Origin: Erysipelotrichaceae bacterium
Lineage (GTDB): Bacteria > Bacillota_I > Bacilli_A > Erysipelotrichales > Erysipelotrichaceae
Reading direction: 5' to 3'
NCBI GenBank assembly: GCA_017512285.1
Contig: JAFWGU010000036.1
Span: forward strand, 1 to 64,000
Length of the DNA: 64,000 nucleotides
In this document: positions 1-7,392 of the stretch, one piece after another
How positions within the stretch are numbered: position 1 is the stretch's first letter
How the letters are laid out: every line of letters starts with the position of its first letter
The notes under the pieces: generated by a model
What the model was told of the DNA's origin: nothing
Seen by the model: the letters and a program-made list of their open reading frames with translations, nothing else
Database searches by the model: none
Made by a program: the position numbers and the translations under genes

Positions 1-20
1 GATCAAACTCTCCGTTTGAT
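1..20 (-). rRNA. 16S rRNA, 5' end only (gene continues off the left edge)
   Basis: Read on the minus strand, positions 11-1 give AGAGTTTGATC, the universal 8F primer site at the start of bacterial 16S rRNA. The preceding few bases correspond to the mature 5' end, which I place near position 20 by analogy with Bacillus. Only the first bases are in view. A promoter, leader hairpin and boxA lie upstream in the right order, which confirms a transcribed rrn operon running leftward. Confidence 0.9.
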
Positions 21-119
21 TTATTATAGCTCTTTGCTTAATTTCTCTTTTGTTATCCAGATATCCTATTTAGATATCTCTGAGTCTAAACTCAAATTTC
101 TTGACGTGTGTTTCTGTTT

Positions 120-135
120 GTTTCTCAAAGAACAA
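120..135 (-). promoter_or_regulatory. rrn boxA antitermination site
   Basis: The minus strand reads TTGTTCTTTGAGAAAC, very close to the Bacillota boxA consensus (TGTTCTTTGA core). It lies between the rrn promoter and the 16S start. boxA RNA is bound by NusB/NusE and lets polymerase read through the untranslated rRNA operon. Confidence 0.8.
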
Positions 136-137
136 TC

Positions 138-160
138 CCGACCTCCGAAGAGGTTTTCGG
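138..160 (-). other. rrn leader hairpin with UUCG tetraloop
   Basis: On the minus strand ACCTC-TTCG-GAGGT forms a 5-bp stem closed by a stable UUCG loop, with flanking CCG/CGG extending it. It falls just before boxA in the rRNA leader and is probably a structural or processing element. Confidence 0.6.
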
Positions 161-188
161 CACTGCGTTTTTCCGCGCGTGCTTTAAT

Positions 189-217
189 AATATACCCCAC
201 TAAAGAACCAATGTCAA
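189..217 (-). promoter_or_regulatory. rrn operon promoter
   Basis: The minus strand has a perfect -35 TTGACA (217-212), a 17-base spacer and -10 TATATT (194-189). The predicted start is near 182, ahead of boxA and 16S. A register with -10 TATTAT and a 19-base spacer is also possible but less favourable. Confidence 0.75.
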
Positions 218-275
218 CAGCTTTTATGAAAAAAATCGATAAAATTTTCACGAAATTTTTTTGGCCTGAAATCAA

Positions 276-299
276 CAGAAAACGTCCTCTTCGGACGTT
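276..299 (-). terminator. Intrinsic terminator of the AlkZ-related gene
   Basis: A 7-bp stem (AACGTCC/GGACGTT, loop of 5) is followed on the minus strand by TTTTCTGTT. The hairpin overlaps the stop codon at 298 and separates the upstream protein operon from the rrn promoter. Confidence 0.6.
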
Positions 300-1011
300 A
301 TTTTCTTTTCTTCTTTTCCAGTATCTTTCCCTTGTATCCAAGCAACTTTCCTATCCTGATTCCTTCCGCTTCTGGAAGCATTTTCTTCAGATGATCAAAC
401 ATCCGGTAGAACGATTCTTCTGGGGTTCTCTTATATACATTATTAATAAATGATCTTCCCAGATATGCTTCTGGTGTCGTATATCTTGCCAGACCCCAGC
501 CATATGGCTTGCCGTTTTTGCCAGTCTCATATTCAAAGTCACAGGTTATGGCATACGTCTGCATCTGCAGTCTGGTCATTATCGCATCAAACCCGCTCTT
601 GCCTTCCTTGCCCCAGTACCCTGTCCTCTGTCTGATCAGTTTGGATATTACCGACTTCTGCTTCAGTAATTCCTCATAGATATTCTGATCGGCCATCTCA
701 ACCTTCAGGCCATCATCAATTCGGGAATCAAAGTCATACCCGTCTCTGCGGAAATTGGCAAAATCGTTGAACCACTTTCTTGAAACGAATCCTGCCTTGC
801 CGTTGAAGAACTTGCCATAAACGCAGTTCCCCATTCTGAGAACCTGTCCCTTCCACTCCCATGGCCCTTCCTCACTGGTGAACCACAGTTCAACAGGAGT
901 ATGTTCCTCTATGGAGAAGCCCTTTACGTCATTAACAAAGAATGGCAGAAAGCCCAGTTCCTGTACAAGTGCATGCAGATCTTCAGCGCTTCTTAATTCA
1001 ACATTCTTCAT
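298..1011 (-). CDS. AlkZ-related protein (possible winged-helix DNA glycosylase relative)
   Basis: The 237-residue protein has features I associate with the uncharacterised AlkZ-related family of Bacillota: an N-terminal ELGFLPFFVN stretch, then EGPWEWKGQVL and the conserved KAGFVSRKWF segment. The C-terminal half ends in a basic tail. AlkZ itself unhooks DNA crosslinks, but activity of this branch is unproven, so a repair role is only an inference. The start overlaps the last 14 bases of the P-loop kinase gene, and its Shine-Dalgarno (GGAG) lies inside that gene, so translation is probably coupled. It is the last gene before the rrn operon. Family recall was from memory of conserved segments and not a search. 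Confidence 0.55.
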   Translation of the reverse strand: MKNVELRSAEDLHALVQELGFLPFFVNDVKGFSIEEHTPVELWFTSEEGPWEWKGQVLRMGNCVYGKFFNGKAGFVSRKWFNDFANFRRDGYDFDSRIDDGLKVEMADQNIYEELLKQKSVISKLIRQRTGYWGKEGKSGFDAIMTRLQMQTYAITCDFEYETGKNGKPYGWGLARYTTPEAYLGRSFINNVYKRTPEESFYRMFDHLKKMLPEAEGIRIGKLLGYKGKILEKKKRK

Positions 1012-1498
1012 CTCTCAGTTTCTCCAGATACTCATCAGCTTCCTCATGAGATTTCAGTACGATGATGTTTTTATCCCTGTACTTCTCAAGCAGTTTTTCC
1101 ATGCGCGGCTTCTGATTATGTTCAAAGCTTTTCACGTATTCAATGAATTCCGGATCTTCCTCTTCTTCTACCCATGGCATGTCGCTTCTGGGCTTACCTA
1201 TTCTTTCAGCTACGCCCTTAAGGCATTCTTCCACGCTCAGATCAAGAAAAAATACCGTGTCACATTCCCTGAGACGCATTTCAATCGTTCCCATGTACTG
1301 ACCGTCAATGATCCAACTGTCATTTGCGAATATCTCGCTGATTTTATCAATCAGGTATTCACGGGGATTGGTCGTTCTGTCCGGATTGTGATAAATCAAA
1401 TCCAGATGATAAAGCCTTATTCCCGTTATCTCAGACAGGCGACGGGAAAAAGTGCTCTTTCCGCTTCCGGGAGATCCTACCACTATTATCTTTTTCAT
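998..1498 (-). CDS. P-loop nucleotide kinase-like protein (adenylate kinase / FlaR 'topology modulation' family)
   Basis: The 166-residue protein starts with a Walker A motif, VGSPGSGKST, and then has the family's usual YHLDLIYHNPD and DSWIIDGQYMGT segments. This matches the small adenylate-kinase-like proteins often annotated as DNA topology modulation protein FlaR, for which the real substrate is not established. It is probably a soluble cytoplasmic phosphotransferase. The start codon follows directly after the TAG of the upstream 27-codon gene with only a weak ribosome site, so it is likely translated by coupling. The 3' end overlaps the AlkZ-related gene. Confidence 0.7.
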   Translation of the reverse strand: MKKIIVVGSPGSGKSTFSRRLSEITGIRLYHLDLIYHNPDRTTNPREYLIDKISEIFANDSWIIDGQYMGTIEMRLRECDTVFFLDLSVEECLKGVAERIGKPRSDMPWVEEEEDPEFIEYVKSFEHNQKPRMEKLLEKYRDKNIIVLKSHEEADEYLEKLRDEEC

Positions 1499-1499
1499 C

Positions 1500-1583
1500 C
1501 TAACTAAACTTGGTCCTGAATATTAATATGATTATTACCGATATTACCGTCATCAGAAACGGTATCAAAAACTTTCTGCTCAT
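1500..1583 (-). CDS. Small single-pass membrane peptide, 27 residues
   Basis: The frame runs from ATG at 1583 to TAG at 1500 and begins MSRKFLIPFLMTVISV. A basic N-terminus is followed by a hydrophobic stretch of about 17 residues and a basic end, FRTKFS, so it would form one membrane helix. A good ribosome site, AGAGGA, sits 7 bases upstream. The stop codon abuts the next gene's ATG (TAGGATG), and the ABC permease ends 26 bases upstream, so it sits snugly within the operon. I know no family for it. It could be a short regulatory subunit of the adjacent transporter or simply a coupling leader. Confidence 0.45.
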   Translation of the reverse strand: MSRKFLIPFLMTVISVIIILIFRTKFS

Positions 1584-1609
1584 ATTTGAATCCTCTAGAT
1601 TGAATTGTA

Positions 1610-2668
1610 TCACACTTTCCTGATGGCATCCATTATTGATATTCGGCCGGCACGCCAGGCCGGATACAGCCCACAGACAAATCCAGCCAGTGAAAGCCTG
1701 AATAACAGCCGTAAGTTCTCCATGTAATCCACACATATATCCATTATACCCGCTGAAGTGATCAGCCTGCAGATCAGCGTAACCAGAATCAGCCCAATTA
1801 CCAGACCTATGTTGAATACTGTAAAGCTTTCCAAGGCAAATTCGCAGTATATGTCAAGCGCAGATGCTCCCATGACTTTCTTTATTCCTATTTCATATGA
1901 CCTCTCCTTGATGCCTGCCAGCATGCTGTTGATCATGCCGGTCAGTGAAACAGCCAGGGATACGCTGGCAATGAACAGCAGGACCTTTCTGACCAGGTCA
2001 CTCATCTGTCCCGTCGTCTTCAGCAACGAACTCTGATTTATCAGCATGTACCCGTTCTCCCCGAATGCATCTTCAAGATATGGTTCGGCATAGCGCCCAT
2101 CTACATAGTAATAACTGTGATTTCTCACCCCCGTGCTGAGATCATACCCTACTGGGATAAAGACGCTTTTATCATAATCAATGAAAAGATTGTTCTCTGA
2201 CCTGTTCAGCACTCCTATGATCCTGAATTCAACACCGTTTATTTCAACGGTATCCTTTCGGTCATTCTTCTCATATGCCTCAGAACCAACCACCGCAACA
2301 TTATCATTATTCCGCAGATCAGTTTCATTGAGAAACCTTCCCTTCAGTAATCCCGGCTCAAACAGTTCATACAGTTTATCATTACAGCTGACCACGCTGA
2401 GCTCTTCATACCGAAAGGAATAATAAGGAGTTGCCTTCGTGATGTCAAATTCACTGCAGAAGTCCTCAAACCAGTAATCGTTTACTTCTCCATACACCTG
2501 CAGCATCGTCACATCCAGCCCCAGAGAACCTATTTCATCACTTATTCCATGAGCAAGGCTGTCGGAAAGAACGCTGACGATCAGCACGAGAAAGACAGCC
2601 ATGGCATTGGCAACGACGTTGAGATAATGCTGCTTACGGTGAAAGAGCAGTTCCCTAACTAACCACAT
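1610..2668 (-). CDS. MacB/FtsX-type ABC transporter permease
   Basis: The 352-residue protein has an N-terminal transmembrane helix (about 17-36), an extracytoplasmic MacB-PCD-like domain of about 200 residues, and three C-terminal helices. The FtsX signature GIKERSYEIGIKKVMGAS lies between the second and third helices. The ATP-binding gene directly upstream overlaps by 14 bases, and a membrane-fusion-like gene precedes that, giving the classic adaptor-ATPase-permease order of a MacAB-style exporter. Such systems in Bacillota export peptides or lantibiotics or sense antimicrobial stress. The substrate here is unknown. Confidence 0.85.
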   Translation of the reverse strand: MWLVRELLFHRKQHYLNVVANAMAVFLVLIVSVLSDSLAHGISDEIGSLGLDVTMLQVYGEVNDYWFEDFCSEFDITKATPYYSFRYEELSVVSCNDKLYELFEPGLLKGRFLNETDLRNNDNVAVVGSEAYEKNDRKDTVEINGVEFRIIGVLNRSENNLFIDYDKSVFIPVGYDLSTGVRNHSYYYVDGRYAEPYLEDAFGENGYMLINQSSLLKTTGQMSDLVRKVLLFIASVSLAVSLTGMINSMLAGIKERSYEIGIKKVMGASALDIYCEFALESFTVFNIGLVIGLILVTLICRLITSAGIMDICVDYMENLRLLFRLSLAGFVCGLYPAWRAGRISIMDAIRKV

Positions 2669-3311
2669 GACCGTTCTCCAGCGTAATGATCCTGTCTGCC
2701 ATCATGGCGATGTCTTCATCATGAGTTACCAGTACGACAGTCATGCCGTACTCCTTCATACCCTTTAACAGTTTCACGATGTTATACGCATTCTCCCTGT
2801 CCAGAGCCCCGGTAGGCTCATCTGCCAGGACTACTCTGACCTCACCTACAAGTGTCCTGGCCAATGCTGCTCTCTGTTTCTGACCGCCGGAAAGCTGATG
2901 TGGACAGAACCGGCCGTATCCCCTTAATCCTACCTGCCCAAGTACGGCATCGATTTCCTTATTATTCATTCTTCTCTTCTGATAATGCAGGGGCAGACGG
3001 ATGTTCTCATAGACGTTCAGATAAGGCAGCAGATGAAATTCCTGAAAGATCATGCTGACCTCATGGCGGTAGAAATCCGTCATCTGCCGTTCATCATAGT
3101 CATTTACCAGCCTGCCGTCATACAGATACAGTCCGCTGTCCGGCCGGTCGTAGCCGGCAATTATGTTGAGCAGGGTCGTCTTGCCGCATCCGGAGTGTCC
3201 GGTAATTGCCGTCAAGGAACCGTCAGGGATCTCCAGGGATATACCGTCAAGAGCCTTAACGTCCTGATTCTTCAGATGATAGGTCCTGCAGATGTCAACA
3301 AGCTTAATCAT
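2655..3311 (-). CDS. ABC transporter ATP-binding protein (MacB/LolD type)
   Basis: The protein has Walker A GHSGCGKTT, Q-loop MIFQEFHLLP, signature LSGGQKQR, Walker B VVLADEPTG and switch histidine VTHD, so it is a complete ABC ATPase. I chose the ATG at 3311 (MIKLVDIC, 218 residues) because it overlaps the end of the adaptor gene in the usual way and matches the family's normal N-terminus. An upstream in-frame start would add only eight residues that lie in the neighbouring gene. It should energise the permease encoded directly downstream. Confidence 0.9.
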   Translation of the reverse strand: MIKLVDICRTYHLKNQDVKALDGISLEIPDGSLTAITGHSGCGKTTLLNIIAGYDRPDSGLYLYDGRLVNDYDERQMTDFYRHEVSMIFQEFHLLPYLNVYENIRLPLHYQKRRMNNKEIDAVLGQVGLRGYGRFCPHQLSGGQKQRAALARTLVGEVRVVLADEPTGALDRENAYNIVKLLKGMKEYGMTVVLVTHDEDIAMMADRIITLENGHVVS

Positions 3312-4122
3312 TCTGTAATATCTCCATGACTGCATCAGAGAGAATGCATACCTGCATCCCCTCCAGATTCATGTCGTCCAGATAGGCCTTTCCGTCTTCA
3401 TAGGCAAGAACAGCGGCCTTGATCAGACAGTCTTCTTCATCAACGTTACCATCAAGCCATCTGGAATTCAGGAGATAGGTTCCATCTCTTTTCTGAAAAA
3501 TGGCTCTTTCGTCAACAGCCAGCAAGTCTGAGGTTTCCTTTAAAAGCATGGTCACGTTTCCCTGCTGGTTTAGCTTCAGCCCCTGCAGATCGTCAAGTCT
3601 GAAGTCTGCCTCATAGTAAACCCCTCCATCCTTCATGATGCCGTAGTCATTTCTTTTAAAGAGTGTTCCCAGATGTTCCTTGCCCTCTGAGACAAACAGG
3701 GCTTCGCACTCATTACCGATAAGATCAAACTGTCTTCCCTTCAGCATCACCTTGAGATAATAGTCCAGGTCGCTGATGATGACACGATCAGCTGTCAGTT
3801 CCTCCAGAAAGCCGTCAATTTCGCTGACATAATCCTTCTCTTTGTCATCATTGTCTTTATATTTGAATATGGCTTCGTCCTTGCTGACGCGTTCGCCTTC
3901 TCTTTTGTTGACAGCTATGATCCTGCCTTCAAAGAAATATTCGTGTCTGTTTGAAACAATCGTTCCCTGAGTACGGTATTTCCAGCGCAGAGATGCCGGC
4001 ATGACCGTAACTGTCTCCGTTTCATTCATGAGTATCTGACTGCCTAATCCACGTAACACGATTCCAGCCGCCATGATGATCACCATTGCCGCTACAGCGA
4101 TAAGCCACCACTTCTTCTTCAC
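3304..4122 (-). CDS. Membrane-anchored adaptor (HlyD/MacA-like membrane fusion protein)
   Basis: The 272-residue protein has an N-terminal membrane anchor (about 5-24) and an extracytoplasmic domain. A lipoyl-like half-motif, GTIVSNRHEYFFEGRIIAV followed by REGERVSKDEAIFKY, is typical of HlyD/MacA adaptors. The long coiled-coil hairpin of Gram-negative MacA is absent, as is usual in Bacillota. It starts at GTG, with a strong ribosome site (GGAGGG) 8 bases upstream that lies inside the terminator hairpin at 4127-4159. It probably assembles with the two ABC genes downstream. Confidence 0.7.
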   Translation of the reverse strand: MKKKWWLIAVAAMVIIMAAGIVLRGLGSQILMNETETVTVMPASLRWKYRTQGTIVSNRHEYFFEGRIIAVNKREGERVSKDEAIFKYKDNDDKEKDYVSEIDGFLEELTADRVIISDLDYYLKVMLKGRQFDLIGNECEALFVSEGKEHLGTLFKRNDYGIMKDGGVYYEADFRLDDLQGLKLNQQGNVTMLLKETSDLLAVDERAIFQKRDGTYLLNSRWLDGNVDEEDCLIKAAVLAYEDGKAYLDDMNLEGMQVCILSDAVMEILQND

Positions 4123-4126
4123 GTAA

Positions 4127-4159
4127 AAAGCCCTCCACCATACTATAGTGAAGGGCTTT
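4127..4159 (-). terminator. Strong hairpin that terminates yitT and overlaps the adaptor gene's ribosome-binding site
   Basis: On the minus strand AAAGCCCT pairs with AGGGCTTT, and the stem continues inward through about six more pairs, some G-T. A TTTTT run follows, so it is a good intrinsic terminator for yitT. The 3' arm contains TGGAGGG (4137-4131), the only plausible Shine-Dalgarno of the GTG-started adaptor gene. Read-through transcripts would therefore have that ribosome site sequestered. Confidence 0.75.
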
Positions 4160-4174
4160 GATGTTACCTGTTGT

Positions 4175-5032
4175 TTAATAAGGTTTCTGGTTGAAGTTAC
4201 CGATGACCTTTTCCGAATCCATTACATTTACAAAGGCCTTGGGGTCAACGCTCATGATCAGATTGATGAATGACTGTTCCTCATACTTGCCTACTACCGT
4301 ATACAGTACATTCTTTTCCTGATGGCTGTAACCGCCAATACCGGTAAACTGCGTTACGGAGTGATTGTACTTCTCAAATACCGCATTGGCAATTTCCTTT
4401 GGCTTTTCGGTAATTATGACGAAGCATGAACGCTTGTAACGGCTGTCATAAATGTCCAGAACCTGTGTCTGTACGTACTGGAAAATGATCGAATACAGCG
4501 CGATCTCCCAGCCGAACATGATGCCTGAAATGATGAGCATGGCGCTGTTGAAGGCCAGGATCGTATTCCACATTGACTTCTGCTTCTTTTTGGCGTAGTA
4601 GATGGCAATGAAGTCAGTGCCGCCACCGCAGGCATCAGCCAGTAACACAAGGGTTCCGGATATGCCGCCTAAGATGCCTCCGAATACGCAGATCAGCAGT
4701 ATGTCATCCGTAACGTAGATGGTTGGGATAAGCTGTACAAATAAGCTCGTAACAAGGACATCTACCAGTGATACGATTGTAAACTTCTGTCCGATGCTCT
4801 TATATACCAGCAATGTACACGGTATGTTGAACAGAATGTAAAGAGTACTGTAATTCAGTTCAACATTGAACGTTGCCTTGGCTATTCTGACGATCAGCAG
4901 TGAAAGCCCGGAGAAACCTCCCGGAACCAGCTGACCTGCCGCAACGAAAGAATTCAGGTTAACGGCAGCTACCAGACCAGACAGTATGGCAAGTAATATG
5001 CGAATGATAAATCTGCGATCAATGCTCTTCAT
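4175..5032 (-). CDS. YitT family membrane protein (DUF161 plus DUF2179)
   Basis: The protein (285 residues from the chosen start) has about five transmembrane helices with the family's VPGGFSGLSLL and ACGGGTDFIA segments. A cytoplasmic DUF2179 domain follows, containing FTGIGGYSHQEKNVLYTVV. The function of YitT proteins is unknown. I prefer ATG 5032 (MKSIDRR) over the upstream ATG at 5056 because AGAGGT lies about nine bases before it. It overlaps the end of rmuC by 14 bases, so the two are probably co-transcribed. Transcription ends at the hairpin at 4127-4159. Confidence 0.85.
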   Translation of the reverse strand: MKSIDRRFIIRILLAILSGLVAAVNLNSFVAAGQLVPGGFSGLSLLIVRIAKATFNVELNYSTLYILFNIPCTLLVYKSIGQKFTIVSLVDVLVTSLFVQLIPTIYVTDDILLICVFGGILGGISGTLVLLADACGGGTDFIAIYYAKKKQKSMWNTILAFNSAMLIISGIMFGWEIALYSIIFQYVQTQVLDIYDSRYKRSCFVIITEKPKEIANAVFEKYNHSVTQFTGIGGYSHQEKNVLYTVVGKYEEQSFINLIMSVDPKAFVNVMDSEKVIGNFNQKPY

Positions 5033-6125
5033 ATTCAACAACCTCTGTAAGTCCATCTAATTCTACATTATCTATTTTTCTGAACTGATTTACAATCTTT
5101 TTCGCAGTTGTATCAATAGATTGTATGTCCTCGGAAGTCTTTTCGAAATCCTTTGTGATGCTGGACCATCTGGCGGTGAATCTTTCAAACTCATTAGACA
5201 GCTTCTGCAGTTCCTGCTGCATCTGCACGACCTTCTCATTTTTGGACTGGCCAAGATATATTGCCTTTATGGCTGTGATGTAAGCCATCAGGGTAGTCGG
5301 TGATACGATGAATACCTTACAGCGGTAGGAATAGTCAATGACGTCAGGATATCTGCCGTATATTTCCGCAAATACGGCTTCCGCCGGAACGAACATGTAG
5401 GCAAACTCACTTGTCTCACCGGTATTCAGATACTTTGTCGCAATGTCCTTGATGTGCTTGACGCAGTCGCTCTTGAACTGCTTGCGGGCACTCTCCTGCT
5501 GCTGTTTGGTCAGATTCTGGTTATACATCCTGTTGTAATTCTCCAGAGGGAACTTGGAATCTATCGGAATCAGACCGATCGGCTCGGGTCCGACGATTGC
5601 TGCGTCAACGATGTTGCCATTGGACAGCTTATGCTGCTTAAGGTATCTTTCATCATTTACGCCAAAGCTGTTCTCCAGAATGGAGTACAGTTCTACTTCG
5701 CCGAAGATACCTCTGGATTTCTTGTCTACCAGAACATTCTGCAGTGAGGTTATTTCCTCTGACAGTGAGTTCAGTGACTGCTGAGTTTCATGCAAAGCTG
5801 CCATTTTGACCATTACATCGGTAAAGGCCTGATTGGTCTTTTCCATGCTGTTGCGCAGACTCTCGTTTACCTGGTTTTCCATGCTGGCCATTCTGACGGC
5901 GGTATATTCGTTGTAATTGCTGATGTCTGACTTGATGACATTGGTAATGTCCATCTGGAAGTCGTTCATTTCCCTGGTCATATCCAGGTGCAGATCATGC
6001 ATCTGATCACTTACGGCCTGTAACATCCTGTTGCGGCTGTTACTTACGATCAGTGCCACAATTAAAATTACTGACAGAAACAGTAATCCGATTATTAGTA
6101 ACAATGTCTGATTGTCTATCTGCAT
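5019..6125 (-). CDS. rmuC: DNA recombination protein RmuC
   Basis: The protein (368 residues from ATG 6125) has an N-terminal membrane helix (about 6-27), a coiled-coil region, and the RmuC core. Core landmarks are SRGIFGEVELYSILE, PIDSKFPLENY, FAYMFVPAEAVFAEIY and YRCKVFIVSPTTLMAYI. RmuC is a PD-(D/E)XK-like protein that limits recombination at inverted repeats. The ATG at 6125 has TGGAG upstream. Earlier in-frame codons run back into the terminator and have no ribosome site. Confidence 0.9.
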   Translation of the reverse strand: MQIDNQTLLLIIGLLFLSVILIVALIVSNSRNRMLQAVSDQMHDLHLDMTREMNDFQMDITNVIKSDISNYNEYTAVRMASMENQVNESLRNSMEKTNQAFTDVMVKMAALHETQQSLNSLSEEITSLQNVLVDKKSRGIFGEVELYSILENSFGVNDERYLKQHKLSNGNIVDAAIVGPEPIGLIPIDSKFPLENYNRMYNQNLTKQQQESARKQFKSDCVKHIKDIATKYLNTGETSEFAYMFVPAEAVFAEIYGRYPDVIDYSYRCKVFIVSPTTLMAYITAIKAIYLGQSKNEKVVQMQQELQKLSNEFERFTARWSSITKDFEKTSEDIQSIDTTAKKIVNQFRKIDNVELDGLTEVVEYEEH

Positions 6126-6146
6126 TATTTCATCTCCACAGCAGTA

Positions 6147-6152
6147 ATTATA
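6147..6152 (-). promoter_or_regulatory. Extended -10 promoter for rmuC
   Basis: The minus strand has TGCTATAAT, an extended -10 box, directly after the T-run of the ridA terminator. The -35 position would fall inside the terminator stem and is weak (GAAATC). Terminator and promoter are therefore interleaved. Confidence 0.5.
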
Positions 6153-6161
6153 GCACAAAAA

Positions 6162-6183
6162 AACACTATGATTTCATAGTGTT
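6162..6183 (-). terminator. ridA terminator
   Basis: A 10-bp perfect stem (AACACTATGA/TCATAGTGTT) with a 2-base centre is followed on the minus strand by seven T. It overlaps the TAA stop of ridA. Confidence 0.85.
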
Positions 6184-6622
6184 ACTCGCAGCCTGAACAG
6201 CCGTTGCAGCAGGATCTTTCTGCCGGTTTTTCGTACTTCAGAGTATCGATGATGAGACATTCGATCTCAACGTTGGCACCCTTCGGCAAGGCTCCTACCT
6301 GAACGCAGCTTCTTGCCGGATACGGTTCTTCGAAGTACTCGGCATAGACCTTGTTGAATTCAGCAAAATCGTTCATGTCGGTCAGGAATACCGTTGTCTT
6401 GACGATGTGTCTGGTCTCCAGGCCTCTTGACTCAAGAATGGTCAGGATGTTCTGCATGACCTGATGAGTCTGAGCTCCGATCGAACCGCCAACCAGTTCA
6501 TTGGTTGCCGGATCTACCGGGATCTGGCCTGACATGTAGACAAAGTCTCCCAGCTGGACTGCCGGTGAATAAGGGCCAATAGCCTTTGGAGCGTTTTCTG
6601 GCTTGATTGCCTTTACAAACAT
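6182..6622 (-). CDS. ridA: RidA family enamine/imine deaminase with a Cys-rich tail
   Basis: The 146-residue protein carries the YjgF/RidA core: KAIGPYSPAVQLGDFVYMSGQIP near the N-terminus, and the RidA catalytic-site arginine in PARSCVQVGALPKGANVEIE. RidA hydrolyses reactive 2-aminoacrylate and related imines from PLP enzymes. The core normally ends around residue 127. Here an extra tail follows with four cysteines in CCNGCSGC, which is unusual and could bind metal or form disulfides. The ribosome site GGAGG lies in the end of the upstream 56-residue gene, so the two form an operon. Confidence 0.9.
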   Translation of the reverse strand: MFVKAIKPENAPKAIGPYSPAVQLGDFVYMSGQIPVDPATNELVGGSIGAQTHQVMQNILTILESRGLETRHIVKTTVFLTDMNDFAEFNKVYAEYFEEPYPARSCVQVGALPKGANVEIECLIIDTLKYEKPAERSCCNGCSGCE

Positions 6623-6793
6623 TTATTTTTCCTCCAGTCTTTCAAACTTGTTAATGCTGTAATAATCTGCTTCCTCACGCAGATGTCTGGCAGTGACGCT
6701 TATTGAAAGCGCATGAAAAACAAGCAGGATCATGGCAATCATGATCACTACGATCGCAAATACAGACATTATGTCATTCATGCTTTCCAACAT
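6623..6793 (-). CDS. Small membrane protein, 56 residues
   Basis: The frame runs from ATG 6793 to TAA 6623, immediately before the ridA start. It begins MLESMNDIMSVFAIVVIMIA, has one hydrophobic helix (about 10-32), then a charged tail ending FERLEEK. A ribosome site, GAGG, lies nine bases upstream, and a promoter is visible at 6819-6847. The last codons also encode the ribosome site of ridA. I recognise no family. It could be a small membrane partner or simply the leader gene of ridA. Confidence 0.6.
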   Translation of the reverse strand: MLESMNDIMSVFAIVVIMIAMILLVFHALSISVTARHLREEADYYSINKFERLEEK

Positions 6794-6818
6794 TTAATAC
6801 TACCTCACTGATATTACT

Positions 6819-6847
6819 AAAATACTCCCATTAGCCGACATCTGCAA
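6819..6847 (-). promoter_or_regulatory. Promoter for the small membrane gene and ridA
   Basis: The minus strand has TTGCAG (6847-6842), a 17-base spacer and TATTTT (6824-6819). It lies between trmL and the 56-codon gene. Confidence 0.5.
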
Positions 6848-6861
6848 GTATCTTGCCTTAA

Positions 6862-7392
6862 TCAGCTGTTTTCATCCCATTCATTGTCCTCCAGGAACCT
6901 TGCTCCCTTCTGGACTTCATCCGTTGAAAGATGAGGATAATCCAACTGCCTCAACACCTCATAAACCATGATGGCAACGCAGTTGGAAAGGTTCAGGCTT
7001 CTGGCATCCGGCATCATCGGGATCCTGACGCAGTTATCAAGATGATCCTTCAGAATATGCTTCGGTATGCCCGTTGATTCTTTGCCGAAAACCAGATATA
7101 TGTCTCCCTTGCATTCTGTGTAATCAAACCTGTCCTGTGACTTATGACCGTATCTGGTCAGAAAGTACATGTTTTCCGGCTTTTCACTCTCCAGAAAATC
7201 CTGCCAGTTCAGATGTTCCCTGATGCTGGCCTTGTCTATGTAATCCATGCCTGCCCTCTGCAGATGCTTCTCATTGAAGACAAACCCGTATGGCTTGATC
7301 AGATGCAGCATGCTGCCGGTGGCCATGGCCGTTCTGATGATGTTACCCGTATTCTGCGGTATCTCCGGTTCATATAATACGATGTGGATCAT
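6862..7392 (-). CDS. trmL: tRNA (cytidine(34)-2'-O)-methyltransferase
   Basis: The SPOUT methyltransferase begins MIHIVLYEPEIPQNTGN and shows the knotted SAM-binding motifs VFGKESTGIP and RIPMMPDARSLNLSN. TrmL methylates the wobble base of tRNA-Leu isoacceptors. I chose ATG 7392 (176 residues), which overlaps the previous stop as ATGA. The longer frame lies within the upstream gene. It is the last gene of a long overlapped operon. Confidence 0.92.
   Translation of the reverse strand: MIHIVLYEPEIPQNTGNIIRTAMATGSMLHLIKPYGFVFNEKHLQRAGMDYIDKASIREHLNWQDFLESEKPENMYFLTRYGHKSQDRFDYTECKGDIYLVFGKESTGIPKHILKDHLDNCVRIPMMPDARSLNLSNCVAIMVYEVLRQLDYPHLSTDEVQKGARFLEDNEWDENS

Noticed and set aside
16-453. Open frames in the rrn leader (16-453 plus; 66-341 minus)
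   Set aside because: They lie across the rrn promoter, boxA and hairpin, have no ribosome site and overlap the AlkZ-related gene in another frame.
1500-1736. 78-codon frame on the minus strand
   Set aside because: The first two thirds overlap the ABC permease gene in another frame. Only the last 27 codons, after a ribosome site, are plausible and are listed as a small gene.
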